The position numbers and the translations under genes were made by a program. Below the pieces are notes generated by a model. It did no database searches and was not told the origin of the DNA. It was given only the letters and a program-made list of their open reading frames with translations. A stretch of DNA of 44,516 bases from an uncultured Clostridia bacterium (GTDB lineage: Bacteria; Bacillota; Clostridia; Christensenellales; Aristaeellaceae): positions 1-44,516 of the forward strand of contig CAMKNZ010000017.1 of NCBI GenBank assembly GCA_946414315.1. The letters run 5' to 3'. Position 1 is the stretch's first letter; each line of letters begins with the position of its first letter. Below, in pieces: positions 6,186 to 15,055 of this stretch.

Positions 6186-8528
6186 TTACAGGCTGTCCCG
6201 CTTCTTCAGCGGAATGAAGATACGGCGGAAAAGGTACTTAAGCCTGGCGGGTTTACTGAGTTCATCCTTCAGCAGGATCGAGGTATCGCGGACCAGACTG
6301 ATATCCGTTTCGTTGACCTCGGCACGGGAATAACGGATCAGGGATACACATTCACCCACAGGCCCAAGGGATACGCTGAAGAACGCATTCCGGTCTACCC
6401 TGCGGCCGAAAGCCATGGGAGATTCACCCTTGCCCCGGTTCAGGTTTTCTGCATGCAGCAGGTCGGTGATTTCCTGAGTCCAGACGTTGAAGACAGCTTC
6501 AGGATCCTTTGCACGGCGGGTGCGGGAGGCGGGGGAAGTGAACAGGATCCGGATCACGGCGGCCAGCAGGAGAAGCAGCAGAAGCAGCCATAGCCACGGG
6601 AAAGATCCAGGCCGGTCCGGGTTTTCAGGCGGTGAAGACACCTGATCCGGCGGCGGCGAAGGTAATGTATCGTCCGGATCTTCCGAGGGGACCGGGGATT
6701 CCTCCGATGTCTGTTCAGGCGTCGGTTTTTCTTCAGGTTCAGGGGATGGCGACGGCGTTTCATCCGCAGTGCCGTCTTCCGGCGTAGGTTCTTCTTCGGA
6801 CGGGTCCGGTTCCCGGGAAGGCGTCGGTTCGGGTTCCGGTTCGGGAGACGGGGTCGGCGTAGGAGTCGGCGAGGGCTCCGGTTCCTGCCCGGTACCGTTC
6901 TGGGATCCGCCGCCACGCTTCGGAGTGGCGTCAAAGGTCAGCCAACCGAAGCCCTTAAAATAGACTTCGGTCCAGGCGTGGGCGGACAGGCCGGTGACGA
7001 CGGCTTCACCGTTTTCATTCGGTTCGGCGACATAGCCTTCCACATACCTGGCAGGAAGGCCGATCATGCGGCAGAGCACCGTCATGGCGGAGGCAAAATA
7101 AGTACAGTAGCCTTCTTTCGTATCCATGAGGAAATGAGTCACGAAATCCAGGTTGGACGGCTGGGGATCCACGTCCAGCGTATAGCGGTAAGTCCGGCTG
7201 AGCCAGGACTGGAGGGCCAGCGCACGGTCATAGGGAGAAGAAGCTACGGACGCCGCTTCACGGGCCATGGCGTATACGGGTTCCTCCAGGTGATCCGGAA
7301 GGGTTGTGTATGTTTCAACGATCTGTTCATAACGGCTGTCTTCCAGCGTCGAACAGACTTCAATCAGCGTGCCGAGACCGGAATCGCCCGCCAGGAAGAG
7401 CGGCGCCGAAATGGTATAGGTATCGCCGGCCCGGAGGTTTCGGGTGACAAAGAGTTCGGAAGAGTCGGAAAAATAGGGGACCAGTTCTCCGCCCGGCGTC
7501 AGCTCCCGGATCCGCTGTGGTACAAACAGGGTGGAAGCGCTGTCGCTGAGCATGCGGACAGAAACCGTCACCGGGTCGCAGAGTGCATTCCGGACGGTCC
7601 GGGAAGGAAGATCCTCGTCGAAAAGAAGGCTGCGTTTTCCGGAAAGCCGGGGAGACTGGCGGAGATAGCGCCGGCCGCCGGTAGTGTTGCGCCAGACCCG
7701 GCCGGTATACTCGTTCAGAATTACGCCGCGGAGATAAACGGTCCTCGGCGCGGAAACCTGCATGACAGGCGTTTCGTCCGGATCGGGTTTGCCGCCAAGC
7801 TGGTCCTGACCTTCGGGATAGAAACCTTCGGAAGAAAGGGAGAAGACATCCCGGGGCTCTGTGAAGAAAAGCCGGTCCAGCACAGCCTGGCGCAGCTCAT
7901 CCGCCTTATCCCGGAGGGGATTGGCGCCCACGCCGCCGGAGGTCAGCAGGAAGGCCCCTGCGACCAGCAGCGCGCCGAAGGGAAGCAGCGGCAGCACAGG
8001 CGTTTCCGGGAAACGGTCGGTCAACAGGATGACCAGCAGCGCAAGCAGTGCAGGGAGGAACCAGGGAATCATCTCCCCGGAACCGGACAGATAGATCAGC
8101 AGGATCATGCTGAAACAAAGCAGGAAGGCAGGCAGAAAGGAGGCGCTGCGGAGACAGGCAAAGCAGGCAGCCAGCGTGATCAGGACGACGGTCAGGATCA
8201 CAGCGGAGGAGGCGACAAGCGGCAGGGCAGTGAGTACTCCCGTAAATCGCAGGCCTATAGCCAGTATCACATCGGAAACGACGAGAAGACCATCCAGGGC
8301 AAAAAGCCAGAAGGCCAGCGCAATCAGCGCCGCACAGGCGGCGGCGATGGAAACGATCTGCTTTACGGAAGCCAGTTCGAAGAGCAGGATGATGCCCGCG
8401 CACCAGAGCAGGACCGCCGGAGACAGGAAAGAAGGGTCCATGATGCCCAGGAGCGGCAGCAGAATACCGGCCGCCAGCAGCATGGACAGCAGCGCGTGGG
8501 TCAGACGTACCTTGACGGCTTCATTCAT
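6186..8528 (-). CDS. Membrane transglutaminase-like protein (TgpA/DUF4129 type)
   Basis: The 780-residue product begins with about seven hydrophobic segments (residues 10-200), followed by an extracytoplasmic region with a transglutaminase core. The catalytic triad is visible: Cys in GYCTYFAS (about 475), His in SAHAWTEVY (about 517) and Asp in TFDATP (about 533). A Pro/Ser/Thr/Glu linker of about 90 residues (EPSPTPTPTPSPEPEPEP) follows, then another membrane helix (WLWLLLLLLLL) and a C-terminal DUF4129-like cytoplasmic domain. The start ATG at 8528 has AAGGAG 8 bp upstream. It is the last gene of a MoxR, DUF58, transglutaminase operon, an arrangement seen widely in bacteria. The substrate is unknown; a role in modifying or cleaving envelope proteins is inference. 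Confidence 0.93.
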   Translation of the reverse strand: MNEAVKVRLTHALLSMLLAAGILLPLLGIMDPSFLSPAVLLWCAGIILLFELASVKQIVSIAAACAALIALAFWLFALDGLLVVSDVILAIGLRFTGVLTALPLVASSAVILTVVLITLAACFACLRSASFLPAFLLCFSMILLIYLSGSGEMIPWFLPALLALLVILLTDRFPETPVLPLLPFGALLVAGAFLLTSGGVGANPLRDKADELRQAVLDRLFFTEPRDVFSLSSEGFYPEGQDQLGGKPDPDETPVMQVSAPRTVYLRGVILNEYTGRVWRNTTGGRRYLRQSPRLSGKRSLLFDEDLPSRTVRNALCDPVTVSVRMLSDSASTLFVPQRIRELTPGGELVPYFSDSSELFVTRNLRAGDTYTISAPLFLAGDSGLGTLIEVCSTLEDSRYEQIVETYTTLPDHLEEPVYAMAREAASVASSPYDRALALQSWLSRTYRYTLDVDPQPSNLDFVTHFLMDTKEGYCTYFASAMTVLCRMIGLPARYVEGYVAEPNENGEAVVTGLSAHAWTEVYFKGFGWLTFDATPKRGGGSQNGTGQEPEPSPTPTPTPSPEPEPEPTPSREPDPSEEEPTPEDGTADETPSPSPEPEEKPTPEQTSEESPVPSEDPDDTLPSPPPDQVSSPPENPDRPGSFPWLWLLLLLLLLAAVIRILFTSPASRTRRAKDPEAVFNVWTQEITDLLHAENLNRGKGESPMAFGRRVDRNAFFSVSLGPVGECVSLIRYSRAEVNETDISLVRDTSILLKDELSKPARLKYLFRRIFIPLKKRDSL

Positions 8529-8572
8529 CCGGGCATCTCCTTCCTCAAAGATTTGATCAACGGAAAAACAGG

Positions 8573-9730
8573 TCAGTTGGAAAGTTCCGGGGCTACGTAG
8601 GAAACATCGACGCCGGACTGCTTCAGGCGGGCGATAAGGGGCAGTACGTTCTCATCCTCCGGGGCAAAAGTGACCAGGTACAGGCGGATATTCGGCCCGG
8701 CGCGGTGCATCCGGATCATGATGTCCACCATGGGAATATTCAGCCGGGCGGCGATGACCACCACACAGCCGACCTTGCGGAGCCGGCGGCTTTCCATGGC
8801 CAGGACCCGTTCAAACCGGTCTGTTTCGGAAAAGTCCACCCGGGCAAGGTAATCCAATGCAATGGGGAGTCCCATGCGTTTGTCCACATCCACCGGATGG
8901 GCGCCCAGCAGGGGAAGGCGGAGCTGGTGATCCGTATCGGCCTGGGCGGTAAACACGGAAGCAGCAGTTTCAAGCAGGGCGTCCCGGAGATCCGCTTCCG
9001 CCTGGGGATGGCCCCAGGAAGGCGGACGGGAACAGTCCATCAGGACCAGCACGTCCTGGAGGATAGGCTCGTCAAACTTCCGCACCATCAGTTCTCCCTT
9101 GCGGAGGGAAAGCTTCCAATGTATTTTCTTCATTGCGTCTCCCGGCTGGTAGGAACGGATATCAGAGGGGGCGTTCAGGTCTTCCGTTGCCCGGGACATC
9201 AGTTCGCTTCCGGGATCGCCGGGCGCGAGTTTCAGCGGATCCACCTCGAAGGTCCGGGGAAGAACCAGCAATTCAAAGAAAGTATGCTCCAGCGGAACGC
9301 GCTTCCGGGCCAGGCCCAGCAGATCTTCAACCGTACAGGCATGGAGACCGACGGAAAAAACGCCCACATGAGCCGTGTGAATGGGAAGCCGGAAGCTTTG
9401 CAGCCGGCCGGGCATGTTTTTCAGCCGGATTTCCCGGTCCCGGTTTCCGGCGGGATCAGACAGTTCCAGCAACAACGGCGCAATGGGGATCCATCCGCGG
9501 TGGCGCATCCGGAGATACAGGGTCACGTCATCCCCGCGGTGTACGGTTTCAGCCGTCAGTTCTCCGTCCGCTTCCAGTGTTGCTGCAGCCCAGAGCACTG
9601 CGATGACGGCGCCGGCAATTAACAGCAGTACAAGCGCTGAAAGCAGTAAAAAAAGCTGACTGCCGGTGCACAGTGCGACCGTCAGCAGCAGCAGGAAAAC
9701 AGCCAGGGGAAGCGTCAGTTTCAGTTTCAT
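8573..9730 (-). CDS. DUF58 domain membrane protein
   Basis: 385 residues. Two N-terminal hydrophobic helices (about residues 4-50) are followed by a beta-rich section and then the DUF58 signature RSYQPGDAMKKIHWKLSLR near residue 195, with a von Willebrand A-like segment (VLVLMDCSRPPS). Its ATG overlaps the TGA of the MoxR gene by 4 bp, so translation is coupled. DUF58 proteins are partners of MoxR ATPases and transglutaminase-like proteins; MoxR is thought to act as a chaperone for the vWA-like partner. The next gene starts 44 bp downstream. Confidence 0.93.
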   Translation of the reverse strand: MKLKLTLPLAVFLLLLTVALCTGSQLFLLLSALVLLLIAGAVIAVLWAAATLEADGELTAETVHRGDDVTLYLRMRHRGWIPIAPLLLELSDPAGNRDREIRLKNMPGRLQSFRLPIHTAHVGVFSVGLHACTVEDLLGLARKRVPLEHTFFELLVLPRTFEVDPLKLAPGDPGSELMSRATEDLNAPSDIRSYQPGDAMKKIHWKLSLRKGELMVRKFDEPILQDVLVLMDCSRPPSWGHPQAEADLRDALLETAASVFTAQADTDHQLRLPLLGAHPVDVDKRMGLPIALDYLARVDFSETDRFERVLAMESRRLRKVGCVVVIAARLNIPMVDIMIRMHRAGPNIRLYLVTFAPEDENVLPLIARLKQSGVDVSYVAPELSN

Positions 9731-10671
9731 AATCTCACAGGAACGGTGGTGTTCTGCAGAATGGTCAGAAGGAACTGTTCAGCAGGAACGCCCTTCATTT
9801 TTGCTTCCGGAGAAAGAATCATCCGGTGGGCCATAACAGGCAGGAACATATGCTGAACATCCTCGGGCAGAACGAAATCGCGGTCGTCGAGCATTGCACA
9901 GGCCTGTGCACCGCGGATCAGCGCGATGGCGGCCCGGGTGGAAGCGCCCAGCGAGAAAGCCGGATCATTCCGGGTCGCGGCCGCGAGAGAGGCAACATAG
10001 TTTCGGACTTCCGGCGAGCAGTAGACCGTAGTTACCTGTTCCTGCATCGCCAGGACGTCCTGGGCGGAACAGATCGGTTCAATGGTCTCCATGGGCACGA
10101 CGGAACCGCTGTAGCGGTCCAGCACGTCCATCTCCTGTTCAATGGTGGGATAGCCGATGGAGATCCGCAGGAAGAACCGGTCCACCTGGGCCTCGGGCAG
10201 GGGATAGGTACCGACGAACTCGCCGGGGTTCTGGGTCGCAAGGACGATAAACGGCTGGGGCACCGGATGGGTGACGCCGTCCACGGTCACCTGATGCTCT
10301 TCCATGACCTCGAGGAGGGCTGACTGGGTCTTGGGACTGGTTCGGTTGATTTCGTCCGCCAGGACGATCTGGGCCATGACCGAACCTTCTTTGTATTCCA
10401 TTTCACCGGTCTTGAAATTGACCAGGGTAAAGCCTGTTACGTCGGAAGGCATCAGGTCCGGGGTAAACTGGATCCGGCGGAAAGAACAGTCCAGCGAACG
10501 TGCCAGGGCGCTGGCCAGCGTCGTCTTTCCGACACCGGGAACATCTTCGATCAGCACATGCCCCTTGCATAGAAGGGCGATCAGCGCGTATTCGATCGCT
10601 TCTTCCTTGCCGACGACGGCTTTGCTGATATTCTGCTGCAGGGACAGGATCATTTTGCCGGGATTGATCAT
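9727..10671 (-). CDS. MoxR family AAA+ ATPase
   Basis: 314 residues, the usual MoxR length. It has a Walker A loop GVPGVGKTTLA (about residues 43-53), a Walker B VLADEINR (about residue 105), sensor-1 block IVLATQNP and the MoxR-typical PEAQVDRF arginine-finger region. The start at 10671 has AAGGGAGG 6 bp upstream. It is the first gene of the operon with DUF58 and transglutaminase genes, and is probably a chaperone-like ATPase that activates or assembles them at the membrane. It is transcribed from a promoter that overlaps that of acpS. Confidence 0.95.
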   Translation of the reverse strand: MINPGKMILSLQQNISKAVVGKEEAIEYALIALLCKGHVLIEDVPGVGKTTLASALARSLDCSFRRIQFTPDLMPSDVTGFTLVNFKTGEMEYKEGSVMAQIVLADEINRTSPKTQSALLEVMEEHQVTVDGVTHPVPQPFIVLATQNPGEFVGTYPLPEAQVDRFFLRISIGYPTIEQEMDVLDRYSGSVVPMETIEPICSAQDVLAMQEQVTTVYCSPEVRNYVASLAAATRNDPAFSLGASTRAAIALIRGAQACAMLDDRDFVLPEDVQHMFLPVMAHRMILSPEAKMKGVPAEQFLLTILQNTTVPVRL

Positions 10672-10779
10672 GGGGAACCTCCCTTATGAATTCATAATTC
10701 AGGGTTCTTATTTCATCATTTACAGATTGTTTATGAATGCGGGTTCAGGATTCTCTGATTCTTTCAGATGAACATGATG

Positions 10780-10808
10780 ATTATACCTTTAATTGAAGAA
10801 AACCGCAA
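10780..10808 (-). promoter_or_regulatory. Putative promoter of the MoxR operon
   Basis: On the - strand: TTGCGG (10808-10803), 17 bp, TATAAT (10785-10780). This leaves a leader of about 100 nt before the MoxR start. Its -35 lies within the spacer of the opposite acpS promoter. Confidence 0.5.
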
Positions 10809-10821
10809 GGTGTGGTATGAT
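10793..10821 (+). promoter_or_regulatory. Putative promoter of acpS
   Basis: TTGAAG (10793-10798), 17 bp, TATGAT (10816-10821), with an extended -10 TGG just before it. It lies about 50 bp upstream of the acpS start. Confidence 0.6.
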
Positions 10822-10869
10822 GCGGTCATGATAACCACGGGATGCGGTATATGAAGGGAGAACAGCGAA

Positions 10870-11235
10870 ATGGTGAAGGGACTCGGACTGGACCTGTGCG
10901 AAATCTCCAGAATGGAGAAACTGCTGGAGAACGATCGTTTCCTGACGCGCTATTTCAACGAGGGGGAAATCGGCTATATCCGCTCAAAGGGAAAAAGCGC
11001 GGCCCAGACTATGGCCGGAATATACGCCGCCAAGGAAGCCCTTGCCAAAGCGCTGGGAACCGGAATCACCTTCGAACTGAAGGAAATCAGCATCTTCCAC
11101 GACGAGGCCGGAATGCCGGGCTATTCCCTGTCCGGAAAAGCTGCGGAGACCGGACAGGGGGACCGGTTCTGGCTGTCCATTTCACATGATGGCGGAATTG
11201 CCGCCGCGGTCTGCGTTCGTGAGGACAGAGATTAA
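10870..11235 (+). CDS. acpS: Holo-[acyl-carrier-protein] synthase
   Basis: 121 residues, the standard AcpS length. It transfers 4'-phosphopantetheine from coenzyme A to a serine of acyl carrier protein, activating it for fatty-acid synthesis. The metal/CoA site motif GLGLDLCEISRM is at residues 4-15, with the conserved YAAKEALAKALGTG near residue 55 and ISHDGGIAAAVC near the end. The ATG has GGGAG 9 bp upstream. It is monocistronic or loosely linked with the downstream mutase, which has its own promoter. No ACP or other fatty-acid genes are in the window. Confidence 0.95.
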   Translation: MVKGLGLDLCEISRMEKLLENDRFLTRYFNEGEIGYIRSKGKSAAQTMAGIYAAKEALAKALGTGITFELKEISIFHDEAGMPGYSLSGKAAETGQGDRFWLSISHDGGIAAAVCVREDRD

Positions 11236-11278
11236 ACGGAACAACGTTTATTTTCATTCCCGAACTTTTCCTTCCGTC

Positions 11279-11307
11279 TTGTCAAAAAAGACGAAAAAAA
11301 CTATAAT
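11279..11307 (+). promoter_or_regulatory. Promoter of the phosphohexomutase gene
   Basis: TTGTCA (11279-11284), 17 bp, TATAAT (11302-11307). It lies in an A/T-rich stretch about 75 bp before the start codon, so the leader is short. Confidence 0.75.
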
Positions 11308-11379
11308 TATTATGCGGTTTTGCGCACTGAATAATGACCAAATACAGACCGGGATCAAACACAGAAAGGCGGTAGAAAT

Positions 11380-13098
11380 ATGACGATTCGCGAGAACTAT
11401 GAACAGTGGCTGAAGGACTTTGCCGGCGACGCGGATACGGTTCGCGAGCTGGAAGTGATCCGGAACGACGAAAAGGAAATGGAAGACCGCTTCTACACCG
11501 AGCTGAGCTTCGGTACCGCGGGAATGCGGGGCGTGCTTGGCGCCGGGACAAACCGGATGAATAAATACAATGTCCGCCGGGCGACCAAGGGCCTGGCAGG
11601 ATACCTGCTCGAAAAACCGGAGGAAGCGAAACGCGGCGTGGTTATCGCCTACGACAGCCGGCGCTGCAGCCCTGAGTTTGCGAAGGATACCGCGCTGGTG
11701 CTCTGCGCGGAAGGCGTCCCGGCATTTCTTTTTGACGCGCTCCGCCCCGTACCGGTCCTGAGCTATGCAGTCCGCCATCTTCACGCCATCGCCGGCGTCG
11801 TGATTACGGCAAGCCATAATCCCCCCCAGTACAACGGATATAAGGTATACGGCGAAGACGGCGCGCAGGTGGGACCGGAAGCCGCCGAAGGCATCACCCG
11901 TGTAATCCGCGCCACAAAATATACCGACTGCGTGCTGATGGATGAAGAGGAAGCGCTCAGCAAAGGACTCCTGAAAATCATCGGCAACAAGGAAGTTGAC
12001 GATGACTATATCGCCCAGATCAAGACGCTGAGCATCAATCCGGATCTGCTCCGCACGGAAGGGTCCAAGCTGCATATTGTCTATACACCCCTGCACGGAA
12101 GCGGAAATGTGCCGGTCCGGCGCCTGCTGAAGGAGATCGGCCTGACGAACGTTGCGGTTGTGAAAGAGCAGGAAATGCCCGATCCCAATTTCAGCACAAT
12201 CAAGGTTCCGAATCCGGAAGATCCGGGCGCTTATGAGATGGCTTTCAAACTGGCGGCGGAAGTGGACGCCAACGTGATCTTTGCAACAGATCCGGACTGC
12301 GACCGGCTGGGGGTGGCCGTCAAGGACGGGCAGGGCGAATGGCACCTGCTCACCGGCAACGACATCGGATGCGTCCTGCTTCACTATATCCTGTCCAGCA
12401 AAAAGAAGGCCGGTAATCTTCCGAAGGACGGCGCGGCAGTAAAGAGCATCGTTTCCACAAGCCTGGCCAACCGGATCTGCGAAAGCTTCGGCGTTTCCAT
12501 CTTTGAAACCCTGACCGGCTTCAAGTTTATCGGCGAGAAGATTCAGCAGTTCATGGATGGCGGAGACCACACCTTCCTCTTCGGCTTCGAGGAAAGCTAC
12601 GGTTTCCTGTCCAGTACTTTCGTCCGGGATAAGGACGGCGTAAACGCGAGCCTGCTGGTCAGCGAGGTTGCCTGCGCCTGCATGGCGGAAGGGATCACTT
12701 TCTATGACCGGATGCAGCAGATTTTCCGTGAATACGGCTATTACATCGAGAACGTGGTCTCCACCACGCTGCCAGGCAAAGACGGCCTGACCCGGATGAA
12801 AGAGATCATGGCCGGATTACGCGCCGAACCGCCGAAGGAAATTGCCGGCCTGAAGGTTACGGCGGTCCGTGACTATCTCAAGGGTATCCGCACGGAGAAC
12901 GGAAAAGAAGAACCCACCGGGCTTCCGAAATCCGACGTGCTGTATTTCGAACTGGAAGGCGGCTGCTGGGTTTGTGTACGGCCTTCCGGCACAGAGCCCA
13001 AGATCAAGCTGTATGTGAACACCAACGCCCGGGAGAAGGCTGCGGCGGAAGCGCTGAATACAGCCCTGTGCGAAGCCAGCAAAGCCATGATGGCATAA
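11380..13098 (+). CDS. Phospho-sugar mutase (phosphoglucomutase/phosphomannomutase, PgcA-like)
   Basis: 572 residues, the length of the Bacillus PgcA type. It interconverts hexose 1- and 6-phosphates through a phosphoserine. Visible motifs in order: the phosphoserine loop TASHNPPQYNGYK (about residue 143), the Mg-binding ATDPDCDRLG (about 305), the sugar-binding FGFEESYGF (about 405) and the phosphate-binding RPSGTEPKIK (about 535). The ATG follows AAAGGCGG. It fits with glgP and malQ elsewhere in the window, since glycogen phosphorolysis yields glucose 1-phosphate that this enzyme would convert to glucose 6-phosphate. Whether it prefers glucose or mannose phosphate cannot be told from sequence. 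Confidence 0.94.
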   Translation: MTIRENYEQWLKDFAGDADTVRELEVIRNDEKEMEDRFYTELSFGTAGMRGVLGAGTNRMNKYNVRRATKGLAGYLLEKPEEAKRGVVIAYDSRRCSPEFAKDTALVLCAEGVPAFLFDALRPVPVLSYAVRHLHAIAGVVITASHNPPQYNGYKVYGEDGAQVGPEAAEGITRVIRATKYTDCVLMDEEEALSKGLLKIIGNKEVDDDYIAQIKTLSINPDLLRTEGSKLHIVYTPLHGSGNVPVRRLLKEIGLTNVAVVKEQEMPDPNFSTIKVPNPEDPGAYEMAFKLAAEVDANVIFATDPDCDRLGVAVKDGQGEWHLLTGNDIGCVLLHYILSSKKKAGNLPKDGAAVKSIVSTSLANRICESFGVSIFETLTGFKFIGEKIQQFMDGGDHTFLFGFEESYGFLSSTFVRDKDGVNASLLVSEVACACMAEGITFYDRMQQIFREYGYYIENVVSTTLPGKDGLTRMKEIMAGLRAEPPKEIAGLKVTAVRDYLKGIRTENGKEEPTGLPKSDVLYFELEGGCWVCVRPSGTEPKIKLYVNTNAREKAAAEALNTALCEASKAMMA

Positions 13099-13106
13099 AA
13101 AACAAC

Positions 13107-13228
13107 TCATAATTCTGCGATCGCTGTTAACAAAGCTCTGTTCGCTGTCGGGTCCAGACCTTTGACAGCTTGAGCATGGGAGCCATGAATCGTGCTGAAG
13201 CGCGAATGGCTCCTCAACAATTCAAATG
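13107..13228. repeat. Structured dispersed repeat, copy A
   Basis: The left block (13107-13133, containing TCATAATTCTGCGATCGC) matches 25 of 27 bases of a block at 20223-20249. A second block, TTTGACAGCTTGAGCATGG (13161-13179), also recurs there, as does CTCAACAATT at the right end (13213-13222). GCTGT (13123-13127) pairs with ACAGC (13165-13169). A second hairpin, GGAGCCAT (13179-13186) with ATGGCTCC (13206-13213), encloses an inner stem 13190-13195/13200-13205. It lies between the phosphohexomutase and DUF624 genes. No open frame fills it. It may be a small mobile or REP-like element or an RNA; the class is unknown. Confidence 0.6.
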
Positions 13229-13247
13229 ACGTCAGGAGAGTAAAACC

Positions 13248-14279
13248 ATGTTCGGAAGAATGATGAACAATTATTATTACGGAAAGAGCGGACAGGGCGA
13301 TTTCCGTAAAGAGGATTTGCCGCATAACAGGCGAGACCTTTTTCGGGATACGTTCAAGACAAGACTGAGCAGCCTGTTCCGGATCAATATGCTGTATATG
13401 CTCATCTTTCTGCCGGCGATGATCATTCTTCTCTACTTCGGGGCCACCGGCCTTGAGACAGTAAACAACCGGATGATGATCGTGGAAAACGATTATGCAT
13501 CCTACATGGAGATGTACAGACAGGCAGGCCAGGAACTCTCCATTACGGAAGAACAGTACAACGAACTCAAAAACAGCGAATTCGATTACGGCGATTACGC
13601 CCGGTCGCTGATTTACCGGGTTCTGATCTGGCTGATTCCATGCATCGCCATTACCGGTCCGTTCACTGCAGGCCTGAGCTATGTGACCCGGAACTGGGCC
13701 CGGGACGAACATGCATTCATCTGGACTGATTTCAAGGACGCGATGAAAGCGAACTGGAAACAGTCCCTGATCCTGTCCGTCATCACGTCAATCCTGCCCC
13801 TGGCTGCCTATCTGGGCTGGGAGTTTTACGGTCAGATGGCGCAGAACAGCGGGATTATGCTTGTTCCCCAGGTCCTGGTCGTCCTGGTCGGGATTGTCTG
13901 GGCCATCAGCATCACCTACATGCATCCGCTGGTCGTAACCTATGAACTGAAAATCAAGGATGTGATCCGGAACGGATTGCTGCTGGGCGTTGCACGGCTG
14001 CCGATGAGCGTTGCCATCCGCCTGCTCCACTGCGTGCCTGCCGTCATCTGCGGTCTGCTGATCTATTTCTGGAGTCCATGGTACGGGATGCTGATCCTGT
14101 TTGCGTATTACTTCCTGATCGGGTTTGCCCTCAGCCGTTTCATTACCGCCAGCTATACCAACGCGGTATTCGACCGCTTTATCAATCCGCGAATTGAAGG
14201 CGCGAAAGTTAATCAGGGAATTCATCAGCCTGAGGAAGACGACGAAGACGATATCGCGGAAGGAGAAACAGACGACTGA
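13248..14279 (+). CDS. DUF624 (YesL-like) membrane protein
   Basis: 343 residues with about six hydrophobic helices. The stretch GPFTAGLSYVTRNWAR followed by a WTDFKDAMKANWKQS segment is typical of DUF624, a family of Firmicutes membrane proteins often found near carbohydrate-use genes. A 60-residue extracytoplasmic or cytoplasmic loop separates the first two helices, and the C-terminal tail is strongly acidic (PEEDDEDDIAEGE). The ATG at 13248 has AGGAG upstream. The methyltransferase gene begins 2 bp after its stop, so the genes form an operon. The function is unknown. Confidence 0.82.
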   Translation: MFGRMMNNYYYGKSGQGDFRKEDLPHNRRDLFRDTFKTRLSSLFRINMLYMLIFLPAMIILLYFGATGLETVNNRMMIVENDYASYMEMYRQAGQELSITEEQYNELKNSEFDYGDYARSLIYRVLIWLIPCIAITGPFTAGLSYVTRNWARDEHAFIWTDFKDAMKANWKQSLILSVITSILPLAAYLGWEFYGQMAQNSGIMLVPQVLVVLVGIVWAISITYMHPLVVTYELKIKDVIRNGLLLGVARLPMSVAIRLLHCVPAVICGLLIYFWSPWYGMLILFAYYFLIGFALSRFITASYTNAVFDRFINPRIEGAKVNQGIHQPEEDDEDDIAEGETDD

Positions 14280-14281
14280 AC

Positions 14282-15028
14282 ATGTACCAGGGATTTGCTG
14301 AGATCTATGACGAACTGATGAACGACGTCAACTATGAAAGCTGGGCGGATTATTATTCCCGCCTGCTTTCGATTTACGGGATCCGCGGCGGCAAGGTCTG
14401 TGAATGCGCCTGCGGAACCGGCGGTCTGACCCTGCCGCTTCAGAAACGGGGTTTCCAGATGACCGGCGTCGACCTGAGCAGGGAAATGCTGTGGCAGGCG
14501 GCCCAGAAAGCGCGAAAGAACGGACTGTCCATTCCTTTCGTACAGCAGGATATGAAGGCTCTGAACCTGCACAGGCCTGTGGATGCTGTGCTTGCGACCT
14601 GCGACGGCGTCAATTATCTGCTGACCGAGGAGGATCTGCTGAGTTTTTTCCGGGCGGCCAAACGATCACTGCTTCCGGGCGGCGCCCTGGTCTTTGACGT
14701 TTCCACTCCTTACAAACTGAAAAGCATTCTCTGTGCAGGCCTGATGTGCGAGGACAGGGAGGATGTAACCTACCTGTGGCAGAACACCTGGCATGAACGG
14801 TCCCAGACTGTCAGCCTGGACCTGTGCTTTTTTATCAAAGAGGAGGACGGAAGATACCGCCGGATGGAAGAACACCAGCGCCAGCGGGCCTGGAGCCAGG
14901 AAGCGCTGAAGGAGATCCTCTGGAAGGCCGGATTCCGGGCCGTTTGCATCTATTCGGAAGCCACGCTGAACGCAGCCCAGGAAAAAGACCAGCGCTGGCA
15001 TATCGCGGCCATGAACCCGGTGAAATAA
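14282..15028 (+). CDS. Class I SAM-dependent methyltransferase
   Basis: 248 residues. SAM-binding motif I is VCECACGTGGLTLPLQ (about residue 40), followed by the acidic end of strand 2 in TGVDLSREML and motif LLPGGALVFDVSTP near residue 130. The N-terminus (YQGFAEIYDELMNDVNY) is typical of the YqeM-like methyltransferases common in Clostridia. The substrate is unknown and there is no specific RNA- or protein-binding domain. It lies 2 bp behind DUF624 and 27 bp before hslO, within a five-gene + strand run. Confidence 0.88.
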   Translation: MYQGFAEIYDELMNDVNYESWADYYSRLLSIYGIRGGKVCECACGTGGLTLPLQKRGFQMTGVDLSREMLWQAAQKARKNGLSIPFVQQDMKALNLHRPVDAVLATCDGVNYLLTEEDLLSFFRAAKRSLLPGGALVFDVSTPYKLKSILCAGLMCEDREDVTYLWQNTWHERSQTVSLDLCFFIKEEDGRYRRMEEHQRQRAWSQEALKEILWKAGFRAVCIYSEATLNAAQEKDQRWHIAAMNPVK

Positions 15029-15055
15029 AAACAGATGACGTGAAGGAATGAAACA

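Noticed and set aside
6978..8600. 540-codon open frame on the + strand opposite the transglutaminase gene
   Set aside because: The low-complexity Arg/Gly/Gln composition is a shadow of the hydrophobic membrane protein on the other strand.
10680..10720. Third copy of the structured repeat near ATTCATAATTC before the MoxR gene
   Set aside because: Only about 11 bases match; the following blocks and hairpin are absent.
11234..11253. acpS terminator AAACG/CGTTT
   Set aside because: A 5-bp A/T-rich stem is too weak to call.
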